A DNA stretch of 64,000 nt from Larix kaempferi (lineage: Eukaryota > Streptophyta > Pinopsida > Pinales > Pinaceae): the NCBI GenBank assembly GCA_027924585.1, contig BSBM01000904.1, forward strand, positions 14,261,501-14,325,500, written 5' to 3'. Below, one piece after another: positions 1 to 13,141 of the stretch. The notes beneath the pieces were generated by a model. It was given only the letters and a program-made list of their open reading frames with translations. It was not told the DNA's origin and made no database searches. The stretch's first letter is position 1. Each line of letters begins with the position of its first letter. The translations under genes and the position numbers were made by a program.

Positions 1-844
1 TTCTCATTATTCTTCATTGCCGAGGTATGAGATTGGTTTTTCTTTTTATTTCTAGATCACTGATTTGTGAAGATTTGTAGAGGCTTCAATGTTCCCCTAT
101 TGGTGAGAGGGAGTATCTATGAAGACCAAGACCACATGGAGAGGGCGCACTGTCATCATAGCTTCCTCTACATAAAGTGCGCAGCTGCTATTATTTTGGC
201 CATGAAGGGAAGTGCACACCCCTAGAGAGAACATTAAGATCAGCTCATTCATCCCTGCGTTAGTAGAGATCTTGAGAAGTCTTTAGAAGACCTGGACCAG
301 TTTTAAAAATAAAATAAATTCCGTGCATTGGTTGATGACTATAGCTTGACTTGACTAAGATATCAGATTGACATGATAGAGATGTACTTGACAGTAACAA
401 TGATCAGGTCAGACTTTCTCAAGGCATATGAAAGTAGCTGTGTGTGAACAGATCTTAAACTACTTGTTATCCTGGATAAGGAGTGCATGTGACAAATATC
501 TATGGTCAAGCAAAAACTTGTATATGAATGAGTCAGCCTTGAAGACCTATTAAAGATTGATATGATGACAAGTATAGCAGAGGTTTGAAGCTGAGATGCA
601 ACAAAGAAATGTTGAAGAGCAGTGTGAAAGAAGATGATACGTTGAAGATGATGCACCCTATCAGAAGATGTATGATGATTTGACAAAGATCAGATAAGAG
701 GATGAGCAGCAGTGAAGAATTGGTGGACAGAATGCTGATGTGATAGAGATTGCTTTGGATGTGGCAGTGATATCTACAAGGATGATCTGACAGTGACTAG
801 AGTACAGTGATTGATGAGTTGATAATTGTAAAGGCAAGCTTGTC
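1..844. other. Unassigned sequence
   Basis: No gene, LTR terminus or repeat was recognised here. Short open frames on the minus strand (363-870) are rich in Ser, His and Thr, carry no motif, and look like chance frames. It may be retrotransposon-derived like the rest of the window, but I have no direct support for that. Confidence 0.4.
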
Positions 845-1195
845 TTGCTTTTGAGGTTAGGATACCTCAAACCTTTCTTAGCAGGGTCTAAGAAAATCAG
901 GCAGGGTCCTGGATGCAGAGTAGGTGCTCTATGTATCAGTAGGTGCTGATTTTTCCTAACGGTTGTAGCCGTACCATAATAATATAAAAGATTACAAATT
1001 TATATGGTGTGGTGTTCTTCTGTGTTATGGCTCTTTATGAATGAAATGCTTATGCTATGTGAATGATGTTTATGAAATGAATATGGTAAAGTATAAGATT
1101 GATGAATTGATAGCTAACGGTGGTAAGCTAAGAAAATTTAAAATTGGCTTCACACTGATTCACCCCCCCCCTCTCAGTGTCAACATCCTTGTGGG
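845..1195 (+). mobile_element. Copia-like LTR end and leader fragment
   Basis: An AT-rich stretch ends in CTGATTCACCCCCCCCC followed by TCTCAGTG (about 1157-1183). A C-run flanked by a short inverted repeat (CACTGA/TCAGTG) is a familiar signature near the 3' end of the LTR or start of the leader in plant Copia elements, read on the plus strand. No gag or pol follows: the next sequence belongs to a Gypsy LTR, so this would be a truncated remnant. The assignment rests on one motif and is tentative. Confidence 0.35.
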
Positions 1196-1341
1196 AATGC
1201 GCCCACCACTTGTGGGGATTTAATCCCACGAAATGGCTGCCCATATGTCATGGTCATCATATCATCGAAAATGAACATTGGCATGTTCAACTTTTGCTCG
1301 CTTGCTTGATAATTCAACCAAGTACAACTTAGTTGGCAACA
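1196..1341 (-). mobile_element. 3' LTR fragment of Gypsy element E2 (family C)
   Basis: Read on the minus strand, the LTR begins at 1341 with TGTTGCCAACTAAGTTG and matches the first ~90 bases of the family-C solo LTR whose 5' end is at 53478. Both share the order CCAACTA...GTTG, then AAGTTG, GAACAT and ATGTTCAT. The adjoining internal base is 1342. The left limit of about 1196 is where similarity is lost. This fragment links family-C LTRs to a Gypsy internal region. Confidence 0.6.
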
Positions 1342-2981
1342 TCTGGCTCCAACTGCGGGACGCGTACTCGATCTGATTCTCTCAATCAAAGAGAGTATGC
1401 GAGAATCCAAGAATCTCTGCTTCCTGCATGAAAAACTAGAATGCAACAGTCCCACACATTTTTGCCAAATGAAACATAAGTTGCAACATTATTCAAAAAT
1501 AAAACTAAAACAAGTAAATGAAATTAATATACATCAATGATATACAAAAGCATAATGTACAAAAATGCAAGGCAAAGGTTTAGAAATGGCCCTGCTGTCA
1601 ATTTGCCCCCATGGGCATTAGAAGATCTTCTTTGAAGAACAACTTGAGATGTTGTCCATTGACTGGTAGGGTCAATCTTTCTCCATCCATCGTGCAAAGG
1701 AAGAAAGAATTAACCCCTGCTGGTTCAAATATAATATATGGTCCCAACCATAAGCTATCAAAATTTCCATGTTTTCCTGGCTTATCTCGTCGCTTATCCC
1801 ATAAACGAACCCAATCCCTTGGCTGAAAGTCTCTAGGATTAGCAGATCTGTCAAAAGTCCTCTTAACCCTGTCCTGATTTCTGATACTCTGGTCTAAGGC
1901 CTTTCTTCTGGTCTCATCTAACTTCATAATCTGCTCAATTCTATTCTGCATACCATCATCATTTGGATCATAATCATGCAACATCTGATACACTGGAAAC
2001 TGAATATGAATGGGTACAGAAGCTTCTAAACCATAAACCAACTGAAAAGGAGTCTTCTCGGTGGCACATTTATGTGTTATTCTGTCAGCCCATATAGCAA
2101 ATTTTATCTTAGAATCCCAAGACTTCTTATTATCCCCAACAGTCTTTTTTAATATGCTCATTAAGGTCTTGTTGGTTGACTCAGCCAATCCATTTCCTTG
2201 GGGATAATAGTTGGATGAGTGGGAAAGGATTATACCATACTTGAAGCAGAATGAAGAAAAAGCCATGGAACTAAAGCTTGGACCATTATCAGTTGTTATC
2301 TTGGATGGCACCCCAAATCTAGTTATAATATGATTTTGAAGAAAGTCCATAACTACTTTATCTGTTGCAAACTTAGTGGGGATTGCTTCCACCCATTTAG
2401 TGAATTAATCGGTGGCAGTTAGGATCCAGGTATGACCATTGCTTGAATTTTCCTTAAACTGACTGATAAAATCAAGACCCCATTGTTGGAAAGGGGCTTG
2501 AACAACTATTGGCTCAAGAGGTAAAGTTGTCAATTTCTGTTTCCCAGTGAACAATTGACATTGGGGACAAGATCTAACAAACTTATGCACATCAGTAAAC
2601 AAAGTGGGCCAATAGTAACCTAATCTAAGAATCTTGTGGAATGTTGTGTTTGCTGCATAGTGACCACCACAAAATCCTGTATGAACTCAACCAGAAGCCT
2701 TTTGGAATCTGGTTCATCAACACATCTAAGAACTAAGCCATCAAGATTTCTCCAACCTAATCCATTCTGAGTTATACAATACTTAGTGGCTTTAAGTCTT
2801 AGAGACCTTCTTTTGTGACCAACAAGATGTTCAGGACAAGCAAAATTGTTAAGAAGGTACATAATGTCGGAATACCATTGTGTTTGACTTAATCTTTGAA
2901 GCTCTTCAGATATGACAGGTGTTGACTCATTATTTTGACAAATCATTCCTACAGCTTTCTCATTGCTTTATGTCATCATGC
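1342..2981 (-). mobile_element. Truncated Ty3/Gypsy retrotransposon E2, internal part
   Basis: The remaining internal region of a minus-strand Gypsy element. It contains the integrase and about 255 bases of 3' non-coding sequence ending at the LTR border with GGAGCCAGA, the same sequence that borders the LTR in E1 (3761-3769). The 5' side stops at about 2981, where unrelated family-B LTR sequence begins with no target duplication, so protease, RT and gag have been lost by deletion or rearrangement. Related to E1 but clearly divergent in the integrase. Confidence 0.75.
1598..2946 (-). pseudogene. Ty3/Gypsy integrase remnant of E2
   Basis: This would encode the integrase that inserts the retrotransposon cDNA. 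The sequence shows, in order, an upstream linker and HHCC zinc-finger region (2946 to ~2500, with the CPQC cysteines), the core with all three acidic residues (Asp in GLDFISQF, Asp in TTDNGPSF, Glu in NGLAEST), and a C-terminal domain with a GPY motif (LWLGPY) ending at the TAA near 1598. Two lesions are visible. A TAA at about 2403-2405 replaces the Tyr expected in the TDYFTKW block, and a frameshift within about 2600-2690 splits the zinc finger between two frames. No functional protein is expected. The upstream reverse transcriptase is missing. Confidence 0.85.
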
Positions 2982-3760
2982 GTGCAAAACATCGCAACAA
3001 CCGACCAAAATGATTTAGGCCTACAATCCAACTCACCAAAGGCAAGTTCTATCACCAACTTAGAGCCGAGACACTAAACAAACATGGATGCGGTCTAACA
3101 CAGAGGTAGTAATGGGGAAGTCCTCAGTATCAAGAAGTCAAGAAGGCAAGTCAAAAGGTTAAAGCCAAATTAGGAAGTTCATGGATGGATGGAGTCAAAT
3201 GAATGTGGTGCCTAAGCTAGCAGACAAGAATGTCAGGGAAGACCATATCTATGCTCATAGGAGGGTAATGCAACCGATGAGTTTTGTTAAGAAACCTAAG
3301 TGTGCAAGTAATACATCCATTTAATAGTTATAATATCATCCAAGATATTCAATTTTAATTTTAAATAGTATTGCCATATCCTGAATCATATACCAAGTCA
3401 ATGCTATGAAAATGACTAAAACAACAAGATAATAGTCCATAGTCAATAATCAGAAGTCCACAGGTCATATCACATTAATAATAATCATCAAAAATCATTT
3501 GAAACACTGCTGCAATAACATCACTGGGCACTGAACTAAAACTGTATGGAACAAAAGGTCACATCGGTCATCAAATCTAAGCTCTCAAGGCTCATCCTTG
3601 GCACAAGGTCTAACAAAGGTCTGATATAATATACTGCTCTGATCATGAGTGATCTCAAAATACAAGCTCATCATAAATGATCTCTGTAAAAGCAAAGCTC
3701 TGAAATGTGCAAATATTTGCTCAGCAAGGATAGTAGCCCTGCTACTATGGTGTGATAACA
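2982..3760 (-). mobile_element. 3' LTR of E1, truncated (family B)
   Basis: The first ~780 bases of a family-B LTR read on the minus strand, beginning TGTTATCACACCATAG at 3760. It matches 34461-35242 with only scattered differences, including the ATAGTAGC/GCTACTAT stem-loop just inside the terminus. The remaining 3' part is missing; at about 2981 the sequence switches to E2. Confidence 0.8.
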
Positions 3761-4333
3761 TCTGGCTCCAGTTGGGACAAGTGCTCTAAGGGAGAGAGCG
3801 CTTGAGAACCTCATAATCTTTGGTCTCGAACTGCTCCACATCAATCTTCAATTGAACAACTCATCAGCCTTACTTTCAGCTTTTATTTTAGCACCCGTAT
3901 CTGCGCTCACAGACACTAGAATACCACATGAAGCATGTATGGGAAATATATATAAATAAAATTGAAATGAAATCTATTCTACAGCAGCAATTAAAAATGC
4001 ATAAAAGAAATACTAATCTAACATAGCATATAAGTTTTGTTCATTTTAATGTGCAGGAGGGAGGAATGCTTTTTCATGAAGGCACACTCAACTTCACTCG
4101 ACACAGGAAAACAAGAAAAAAGCTACTAACACTCTCAAATGCATGCAGGAGGTGAGACAAGCTTAGGAAGGAGCACGACTCAACTCAATTAACAACTCAA
4201 CAAGAAGAAAAGCTCATCAGAAAGAAAAAGAAAAACGCAATACTCAACACTCAGAAAAGAAAAGCACACAAAACCTACTGCTCGAATGAGCTTATTCGAA
4301 ATCCTACCTACTCTAAACATGCAAGCAAAGTCC
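3761..4333 (-). other. 3' non-coding region of E1
   Basis: Sequence between the end of the integrase frame and the 3' LTR. On the minus strand it ends with GGAGCCAGA directly before the LTR, as in E2, so this short tract probably lies in the plus-strand priming region. It is not a classic long polypurine tract. Purine-rich patches occur at about 4200-4260 on the plus strand. No coding sequence seen. Confidence 0.6.
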
Positions 4334-4772
4334 CTATCCTAGAGGGACAAGGGGGTCGTAATGTTTCAACAATACCCCATTTACTGGTAACTCTAATTCA
4401 TCTCCATCCAATGTTTCTAACCAAAAAAAGTTTACCTGCCATTCTGTTTACTCGATAAGGACCCATCCACAATTTCTTAAACTTGCCATGATTTCCTGGT
4501 TTTTCTTTGTTCTTGTCCCATAGCAAAACTATATCACCAACTCCAAAACTTATACTTCTACTTCGTTGATCAAATGTCCCTTTTATCCTTTCTTGTTCCA
4601 GAACCATTTTATTCCATGCTTCTCTTCTGGTTTCATCCAATTCAACTAAATTGTCAATTCTTGCTTGCATGGCTTCTTGCTCTGAAGAACATTGTTGCAG
4701 AAGTTCATATACAGGAATTTGAAGGTTAATGGGAAGCCTACAGTTTTGCCCATACACTATTTCAAAAGGAGT
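4334..4772 (-). pseudogene. E1 integrase, C-terminal part
   Basis: Continues the integrase of 17081-17828 across the LTR composite. It holds the TPFEIVYG block, a charged helical stretch (DETRREAWNKM), and the C-terminal domain with LWDKNKEKPG and the GPY motif (LWMGPYRV). A frameshift near 4430 moves the last ~30 residues to another frame, which ends at a TAG at 4334-4336 after a stretch resembling E2's C-terminus (LPVNG). At 4772 the frame is cut by the family-A LTR; the target duplication falls in the ACTCC of the TPF codons. Confidence 0.8.
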
Positions 4773-4811
4773 TGTTATCACCAATCTTGTAGTTGCCCCT
4801 ATAGATGGATC

Positions 4812-7800
4812 TGTTATCAGATATATAGTAGTCGGGCTACCATACATTTTTTGTCAGATTCCAGTGCACTATTCAGCCAGTCCCCTTACATTGAGATGCT
4901 GAGATGAGCATCTATATTGGATCACTATCAGATTTGGACAGCAGTTTTATTCCCCATGCCATGACTGAGTCTCAGGACACCCAGAGAGATGACCGATGTA
5001 GCCACTATACCATGGGTGCAGAGCAGTCAGTAGTGCCCAGAGTTACAATAGCAGTTTCAGAGGACAGACGATGGTTCAGATGATGAGCATTCAGGTATAT
5101 GACTCAGCAGGTATATCATGGTGTTGTGGTTATATTGCTTTTATATTTATTCTTATAACATGTCTTAGCACTTAGTGTCATGATCTGGCGATCATATAGA
5201 TATGTGGACCTGGTTGATCTTATTATATATATTTTATGGTCCCTACTCAGACTTAGAAGTTCACTATTCATACTCATTGGTCTTACCCTCCTTAGGGAGA
5301 ATAGAGGTGATCATTCTAGCATACCTTGGCTTGCTAGTGTTGGCTCCATTATTCATTGTCTTCATCCATCCATTACCTACCTTTTAGTTTATCACCCTGA
5401 CTTACTACTTGACTAGTGGCATGGAGGACTTTTCCCCACTGTAGCCTCTGTATTGGATGAGCTTCCCTGTTTATTGTGTCTCGGCTCTGAGTTGGTGACA
5501 AAACTTACCTATGGTGAGTTGGATTTCCTTGTGGATCCCCCCTAGTCACTAAAGTTGTGTTGGCTAAACCTGAAACTTTTAGTGCTGCCATGAATACAAA
5601 ATCTGGAAAAATGAAATGTTGTATCTTATATGAAAAGCCCGTTCATGCAATGTGTTTCTCAACACACATGAATGAAAGGCATGCCAAATGAAAATGGCCA
5701 TGAAAATAAAATGTTATATCTTTTGTGAAATGTAAAATACCTAGGTAAACAAGCTGTCTGTGACACACTTAGAAGTGCTCAGGTAAACAAGTGCCTTAAA
5801 AACACACCTGCAGCAGAAAGCCTCAAATAAATGTAAATCTATGCAATGTGTTTATAAACACACATAGATCAAAGGCTATGGAAACTTCAGGCCCAAAAAG
5901 CAATGGAACTTAAATGTTATATATAAATAATTGCTGGCCTCATTTGTATTATGGATTGTGCGCATCTGTTAAAGGTGAATAAACCCTCTTTGAACAACTC
6001 ACCCATTTGTGAGACACCGCCATTCCCTGTGTTGTTGCTCATTTAGTATATACTATGGTGTGTATTCCCTTTCCCACATCCAAAGTGTCACAATGTTAAG
6101 TCAGTCAAGTCATCCTTTAGCCTAGCCAGTTTATTTTAACCTTCACCCTTCACTAGCAAACTGATCACAACTCTGAAGTGAGTATGGTCTTAAAAGTCTA
6201 GTCTGAGTTATAATAATAATTAATGACATTATATATTTGGATTTAGATCGCCAGTAATGATTACTCTGTGTTATAATTGTTATTTGAATAAGTTGTAAAG
6301 CATGCATTAACCTTTGCACTTTGCAGCAGCTTCTGATGATTAGTCTGAGTTATATTTGGTCAATGTTGACCTGGTTAAACTTAGTTTGACCAAGGTCAAC
6401 CACAAGACATGAGATGGTTGGACCTTGTGGTGATACAGATAGATGATATATGGTCCATGTACATGATGGTTCTATGCAGCAGATACAGGGTTATGATGAT
6501 GATTTATGGTTTACAGCATTATTTGATCATTTACAGATTATTATTATTTCACCTGTTCCGGTATATTGGATGTATTATATGATCATGCAGAGATCCATAT
6601 AGTGTATGAGTACACATCTTGGATAGATTTGGACTTTCTGAGTCCAATGAGACAGTCTACTTTCAATTCCGGGCAGTTACAGTGATGATTGAGCCTCAGT
6701 AGGCTATCCAAGTGCAGTTTTGGTCTATCGGAGACCCTGACAGAGCAGAGATGGATTTTATTTGGTTGACCTAGGGCGTTGTGCTTGGAGGGGGTGGTCT
6801 AGCCACTTGTTTTTACCATATTACCCCCCTCCCGGACACACTGGTGCCCCCACCTTGACAGCGCAGGCACTCCAGGAGGAAATTTGGGCAGTTTCACGCT
6901 TGCCGAGGTAGTTCAGGATTGTAGAAATGGCTACAGAGGAATTCGATTTGGGCTACTGAGGCAAATTTTTGGCATGGGATGATCAGTGATGGTGAATGGG
7001 ATGTCTTCCGCACCTTCTCCCGCAGTTTCAGCTTCATCGGGACCCACATCCATCACTTATGGCATTTTCTAATGATTTCTGAGGCCTCCTAAGGCCCACA
7101 ATCTGTCCATAGAGGCACGATTTGGTATTTTGATGACTATTTTATTATTATTGTGCTATGGGGATTGACCAAGGGTGTCTAAAATTACCCCTTGGACCCA
7201 CCATGAGCTAGTTGTTATATTTTGTCATCATGATTTGGTGGGATCCCCTCTCCTAGGGCGATTTTGTCCACTTATGGTTATATTTTATTAGTGATCCATG
7301 TATTTTATTATTGAGCTCATCTCAACCATTGATTAGACATTTGTATCTTTTAATCTTAGCCACTCATTCAAAAAGTGGTTAGGGTTTTGGTGCCTCTCCT
7401 ATCTATTTAAAGGAGAGAGCTGCTCATTGTAAAGGGGACTGGTGGCTCTAGCATCTATCTCCAGTGTTGTGGTGAATATCTTTGGTGTTCGTTCGTTGAT
7501 TCTTCCTTTGCACTTAGTTATTGGAGATCTTGTTTTGCCATATCTTTTATACCACGTTTTTGCATCTACAGGTGGAGGCCGATTTGCTTTGAGGAGGAAG
7601 TATTGGTAGGGGAAGACTCTCCCTACTTCTTCTTTGGATCTCTTCGTTGGTAACAGGGAGTATTACTGTCCCAGGACCTTCTATTTCATGTTATCATTGC
7701 ATTTTACTTGTATTTCCTCCATACTTGATCTCTCTGATTGAAATCGATTTCCTTGGATTAACAGATAGAGGAGGGCGCACTTATGGGCTAGGGCATCATT

Positions 7801-9055
7801 TCGGCAAGCAAAATCAACAATCTCTCATTTGATCTCTGCGGGAGTCTTCCTCAACAACAAGGCATCTCATTCACATCACTTAGGTATGATCTCAAGGTAA
7901 TCTCTTTCCATGATCTATCCACTTGTCTAAAATACTTCAAACCCTAATTAATCAAAACCCCCATTTTTACATTTTTTCAGATCTACTAAGATCTAGTGGC
8001 TTCTTGGGTAAGATATTTAAAACCGACCTCTATAGTATCCACAGCATCCCGAATCTATAGTTTGATGAGGATTGGCCTCCATTTGACCCTCTTCCCAAGG
8101 CACTTAGCCTCTCCAAGCAAGGGCGCACTTCTTGGGGAAGGTGAGTTACCCTAGATCCGGTACATGGGTAGTTGAGATTTCACTTGAATCATAATCTACA
8201 TGTCCTAAAACCTACCCCTAGACTGTTACTTTGGCAATTTCTACCTTGTGGGCCCTATTCCATATTTTAAGGGATTTAATCCCCATTTTGGACCACTTGG
8301 TATCTTAAAACTCAGATCTAGTAAAATCTAACCCTTGGATTGCCTTGAAACTGTACATCCACATTTTCACTTGATTAACCTACTTGGATCTAAAATTTGG
8401 ATGCCATTGGACTTGTCTTGATCCCACTTACCCCATCTTTTACCCTCCTTGGGCAAAGTCGCACTTCTTGGGAGATTGGAGTTGGTCCACTTGTAGGACA
8501 TAGGTACATGAGATTTTGGTGGATTTGGAACAAGCATACCTTGAAACCTAAGTCTAGTAGGTCACTTTGTGAAATCTTGCCTTGGGGATAGCATTCCTTG
8601 TTTTAAGGGATTGTGGTCCACTTAGGTCAAAACATGATCTATTAGATCTAGACATATTCATCCATCAAACCTTTAATAGCCCACTTGTCTTATGCCATAG
8701 GGGTCATCAACCATAAGTAAATCTTTTTGACTCCATTTATCCCAATTCCCAAGGCACTGATCTCTCTCCAAGTCAATTCGACTTTCCTAGATTGTTGGAT
8801 TAACTTGTGGTTTGATCCTTGTTTGGTGGACTGAACCCTTGTGATGTTGTCATATCTCATGATCAAGCTTGTCACATGTACTAGTTAGCCCCAATTCAAC
8901 CCCTAAACTACTCTGCATTGGACACAATTCCCAAGGCAGTGGATTTTCTAACAATTGACTAGTACTTTAATCCTGGATCTCATTTCAAATACAATAAGTC
9001 ACTCTCACATCATCAATGAACCAAAGCTATACTCATTGAACCCCTTATCTTGTGA
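4812..9055 (+). mobile_element. Family-A LTR A2, plus orientation, 3' end deleted
   Basis: Starts TGTTATCAG at 4812 after GGATC (4807-4811), which lies in the terminal 39 bases of A1. It is collinear with the complete solo LTR 44047-48575 up to that copy's ~48300, so roughly 275 bases of its 3' end are absent. A TATA-like TATTTAAA is at 7404-7411. The sequence joins the inverted copy A3 at about 9055, at ...CTTGTGAC/AAGCTTG.... Confidence 0.75.
7404..7411 (+). promoter_or_regulatory. TATA-like box of family-A LTR A2
   Basis: TATTTAAA followed by AGGAGAGAGC, conserved in the other A copies (46630-46637; reverse strand in A1 near 14500 and A4 near 22900). It lies about 2.6 kb from the LTR start, implying a very long U3 region. 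No promoter activity can be inferred for this copy. Confidence 0.5.
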
Positions 9056-12000
9056 CAAGCTTGATTACAAGATATGACAATGTCAAGGGATTCAAGCAAC
9101 CAAGACAAGGATCAAACCACAAGTTAACCCAACAATCTAGGAAAGTCGAATGAGCTTGAAGAAAGATCAGTGCCTTGGGAATTGGGACAAATGGAGTCAA
9201 AATGAGGTTAACTTGTAGATCATGACCCCTATGACATAAGACAAGTGGGCTACTAAAGGTATGATGGTTGGATCTTTCTAGATCTAATAGTTCATGATGT
9301 GACCCAAGTGGACAACAGTCCCTTAAAACAAGGAATGCTACCCCTAAGGAAAGATTTCACAAAATGACATACTAGACATAGGTTTCAAGGTATGCTTATT
9401 CCAAATCCACCGAAATCTCAACTACCCACGTCCTGCAAGTGGACAAACTCAAATTCCCCAAGGAGTGCGACCTTGCCCAAGGAGGGCCAAAAGCATGATA
9501 AATGGGATCAAGTCAAGTCCAATGGCCACTAAAATATAGATCCAAGTAGTTTATGCAAGTATCAATGTGGATCTAGAAAATCAAGGCAATCCAGTGGCTA
9601 GATCTCAATAGATTTGGGATCTAAGATATCACCAAGTGGTCCAAAAAGGGGTTCAACCCTTAAAATGAGGAATACGGCCCACAAGGTAGAAATCACTAAA
9701 GTGACAGTCTAGGGGTAGGTTATTGGATGTGTAGATTGTAGATCAAGTGAAATCTCAACTACCCACGTACTAGATCTAGGTTAACTCACCCAATCCAAGG
9801 AGTGCGACCTCACTTGGAGAAGCCAAGTTGCCTTGGGAAGGGGGTCAAATGGAGGCCAATCCTCACCAAACTACAGATCCAGGTTGCCGTGGATACTATA
9901 GAGGTGGGTTTTAAATGTCTTACCCAAGAAGCCACTAGATCTTTGTAGATCTGAGAAAATGTAAAAATTGGGGGTTTTAATTAATTAGGGTTTGAAGTAA
10001 CTTAGACAAATGGATAGATCATGGAAAGAGAAATTACCTTGAGATCATACCTAAGTGATGAAGAGAGATGCCTTGTTGTTGAGGAAGACTCCCGCAGAGA
10101 TCAAATGAGAGATTGTTGAATTTGCTTGCCGAAATGATGCCCTAGCCCACAAGTGCGACCTCCTCTACCTGTCAATCCAAGGAAAGCGATTTCAATCAGA
10201 AAGGTCAAGCATGGAGGAAATACAAGTGAACTGCAAAAGTAACATGAAATAGAAAGTCCTGGGACAGTAATACTCCCTGTTACCAACAAAGAAACCCAAA
10301 GAAGAAGTAGGGAGGGTCCTCCCCTACCAATACGTCCTCCTTGAATGAATTCGGCCTCCACCTGTAGATGCAAAAATGGTACAAAAATATGGCAAGACAA
10401 TATCTCCAATAACTCAATGCAAAGGAAGAATCAACGAACGAACTCCAAAAGCATTCACCACAACACTGGAGATAGATGCAATAATAATTTTCTATTCCAA
10501 TAATCCAGAGCCAAGAGTCCCATTTACAATGAGAAGCTCTCTCCTTTAAATAGGTGGGAGAGAGTCCACAATCTAACCACTTTTTGAATGAGTGGCTAAG
10601 ATTAAAAGATCAAAAGATCTAATTAATGGTTGAGATGAACTCAACAATAAAATACATGGATCACTAATAAAATATAACAATAAGTGGACAAAATCGCCCT
10701 AGGAGAGGGGATCCCACCAAATCATGATGACAAAATATAACAACTCATGGTGGGTCCAAGGGGTAATTTTAGACACCCTTGGTCAATCCCCATAGCACAA
10801 TAATAATAAAATAGTCATCAAAGTACCAAATCGTGCCTCTATGGACAAATCGTGAGCCTTAGGAGGCTCCAAAAATCACCAGAAAGTGCCATAAATGATG
10901 GATGTGGGTCCCGATGAAGCTGAAACTGCTGGAGAAGGTGTGGAAGACATCCCACTCATCATCACTGATCATCCCATGCCAAAACTTTGCCTCAGTAGCC
11001 CAAATTGAATTCCTCTGTAGCCATTTCTACCAATTCTGAACTGCCTCGGGAAGCGTGAAACTGCCCAAATTGCCTCCTGGAGTGCCTGTGCTGTCAAGGT
11101 GAGGGAACCAGTGTGTCTGGGAGGGGGGTAATATCGTAAAATCAAGTGGCTGGATCACCCCCTCCATGCACAGCGCCCTAGGTGAACCAAATAAAAACCA
11201 ATACTGCTCCGACAGGGCCTGTGACAGGCCAAAACTACACTAGGATAGTCAACTGAGGTTCAAACATCACTGTAACTACCCGGAACTGGAAATAAACTGT
11301 CTCATTGGACTCAGAAGGTCCAAATCTATCAAAGATGTGTACTCATACACCATATGGATCTCTACATGATCATATAATATGTCCAGTATGCCCGAACAAG
11401 TGAAATAATAATAAATCTGTAAATGATCAAATAATGCTGAAAACCATAAATCATCATCATAACCCTGCATCTGATGCATAGAACCATCATGTACATGTAC
11501 ACAAACCATATATCATCTATCTATGTCATCATAAGGTCTAACCATCTCATGTCCTGTGGCTGACCTTGGTCAAATTGGGTTTGACCAAGTCAACATGACC
11601 AAATATAACTCAAAATATCATCGGAAGCTGCTGCAAAGTGTCAAAGGTTAATGCATGCTCTACAATTCATTCAAATAGCAATTATAACAAGTAGCAGTCA
11701 TTACTGACGATCTACCAACAAATATATAATGTCATTAATTATTATTATGACTCAGACTAGACTTTCAAGACCATACTCACTTCATAGTTGTGATCAATTT
11801 GCTAGTGAAGGGTGAAGGCTTGAAATAAACTGGCTAGGCCAAAGGATGACTTACTAACTCAACATTGTGACACTTTGGATATGGGAAAGGGAATACACAC
11901 CATAGCATATACTGAATGAGCAACAACACAGGGAAAGGCGGTGTCTCACAAATGGATAAGTTGTTCAAAGAGTATTTATTCACCTTTAACAGATGCGCAC

Positions 12001-13141
12001 AATCCATAATACAAATGAGGCCAGCAATCATTTTGATATAGCATTTGAGTTTCATTGCTTTTTGGGCCTAAAGTTTCCATAGCCTTTGATCTATGTGTGT
12101 TTATAAACACATTGCATAGATTTACATTTATTTAGGCTTTTTTCTGCAGGTGTGTTTTTAAGGCACTTGTTTACCTGAGCACTTCTAGGTGTGTCACAGA
12201 CAGCTTGTTTACCTAGGTATTTACATTTCACAAAAGATATAACATTTTATTTCATAGCCATTTTCATTTGGCTTGCCTTTCATTCATGTGTGTTTAGAAA
12301 CACATTGCATGAATGGGCTTTTCATACAAGATATAACATTTCATTTCCCATACTTTGTATTCATGGCAACACTAAAAGTTTCAAGTTTAGCCAACACAAC
12401 TTTAGTGACTAGGGGGATTTCTCAAGGAAATCCAACTCACCATAGGTAAGTTTTGTCACCAACTCAGAGCCGAGACACAATAAACAGGGAAGCTCATCCA
12501 ACACAGAGGTTACAGTGGGGAAAAGTCCTCCATGCCACTAGTCAAGTAGTAAGTCAGGGTGATAAACTAAAAGGTAGGTAATGGATGGATGAAGACAATG
12601 AATAATGGAGCCAACACTAGCAAGCCAAGGTATGGTGGAATGATCACCTCTATTCTCCCTAAGGAGGGTAAAACCAATGAGTATGAATAGTGAACTTCTA
12701 AGTCTGAGTAAGGACAATATAAAATATATAACAAGATCAACCAGGTCCACATATCTATATGATCGCTAAATCATGATACTAAATGCTAAGACATGCCATA
12801 AGAATGAAGATAAAAGCAATATAACCACAACACCATGATATACCTGCTGAGTCATATACCTGAATGCTCATCCTCTGAGCCATCATCTATCCTCTGAAAC
12901 TGCTGCTGTAACTCCGGGCACTACCGACTGCTCTGTACAAATGGTACAATAGCTACATCGGTCATCTCTCTGAGTGTCCTGAGACTCAGTCATGGCATGG
13001 GGAATATATACTGTCCAAAACCTGGTAGTGATCCAATATAGATGCTCATCTCAGCATCTCAATGCAAGGGAACTGGCTGAACAGTGTACTGGAATCAGAA
13101 AAATAATGTATGGTAGCCCAACTACTATATATGTGATAACA
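9056..13141 (-). mobile_element. Family-A LTR A3, minus orientation, 3' end deleted
   Basis: The 5' terminus on the minus strand is at 13141 (TGTGATAACA on the plus strand), followed by GGACC (13142-13146) and then the rest of A1. Collinear in reverse with 4812 to ~8870. Its 3'-terminal ~470 bases are missing at the junction with A2. The two arms differ at many scattered sites (roughly 90-95% identical by eye), so they are separate old copies rather than a recent chimera. Confidence 0.75.

Noticed and set aside
1196-1341. LTR border at 1341 as the 3' end of a plus-strand LTR with TGGCTCCAACTGCGGG as its primer site
   Set aside because: The inverted-repeat ends make this tempting. However, the adjacent integrase is on the minus strand and ends properly toward this border, E1 has the same TCTGGCTCC next to a clear minus-strand LTR 5' end (3761), and family-C orientation by TATA box agrees with minus.
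5180-5416. Recurrent 60-80-residue frames (5180-5416, 12538-12750, 44444-44656, 62484-62720) as a conserved small protein family
   Set aside because: They are the same stretch of family-A LTR in each copy, upstream of the LTR promoter, with no codon-level conservation pattern that I could see; the repetition comes from the repeat itself.
4812-13141. Inverted LTR pair as a sequencing or assembly palindrome
   Set aside because: The arms differ at many scattered positions and each has its own flanking pentamer, so they are distinct genomic copies. Long reads would still be the final proof.
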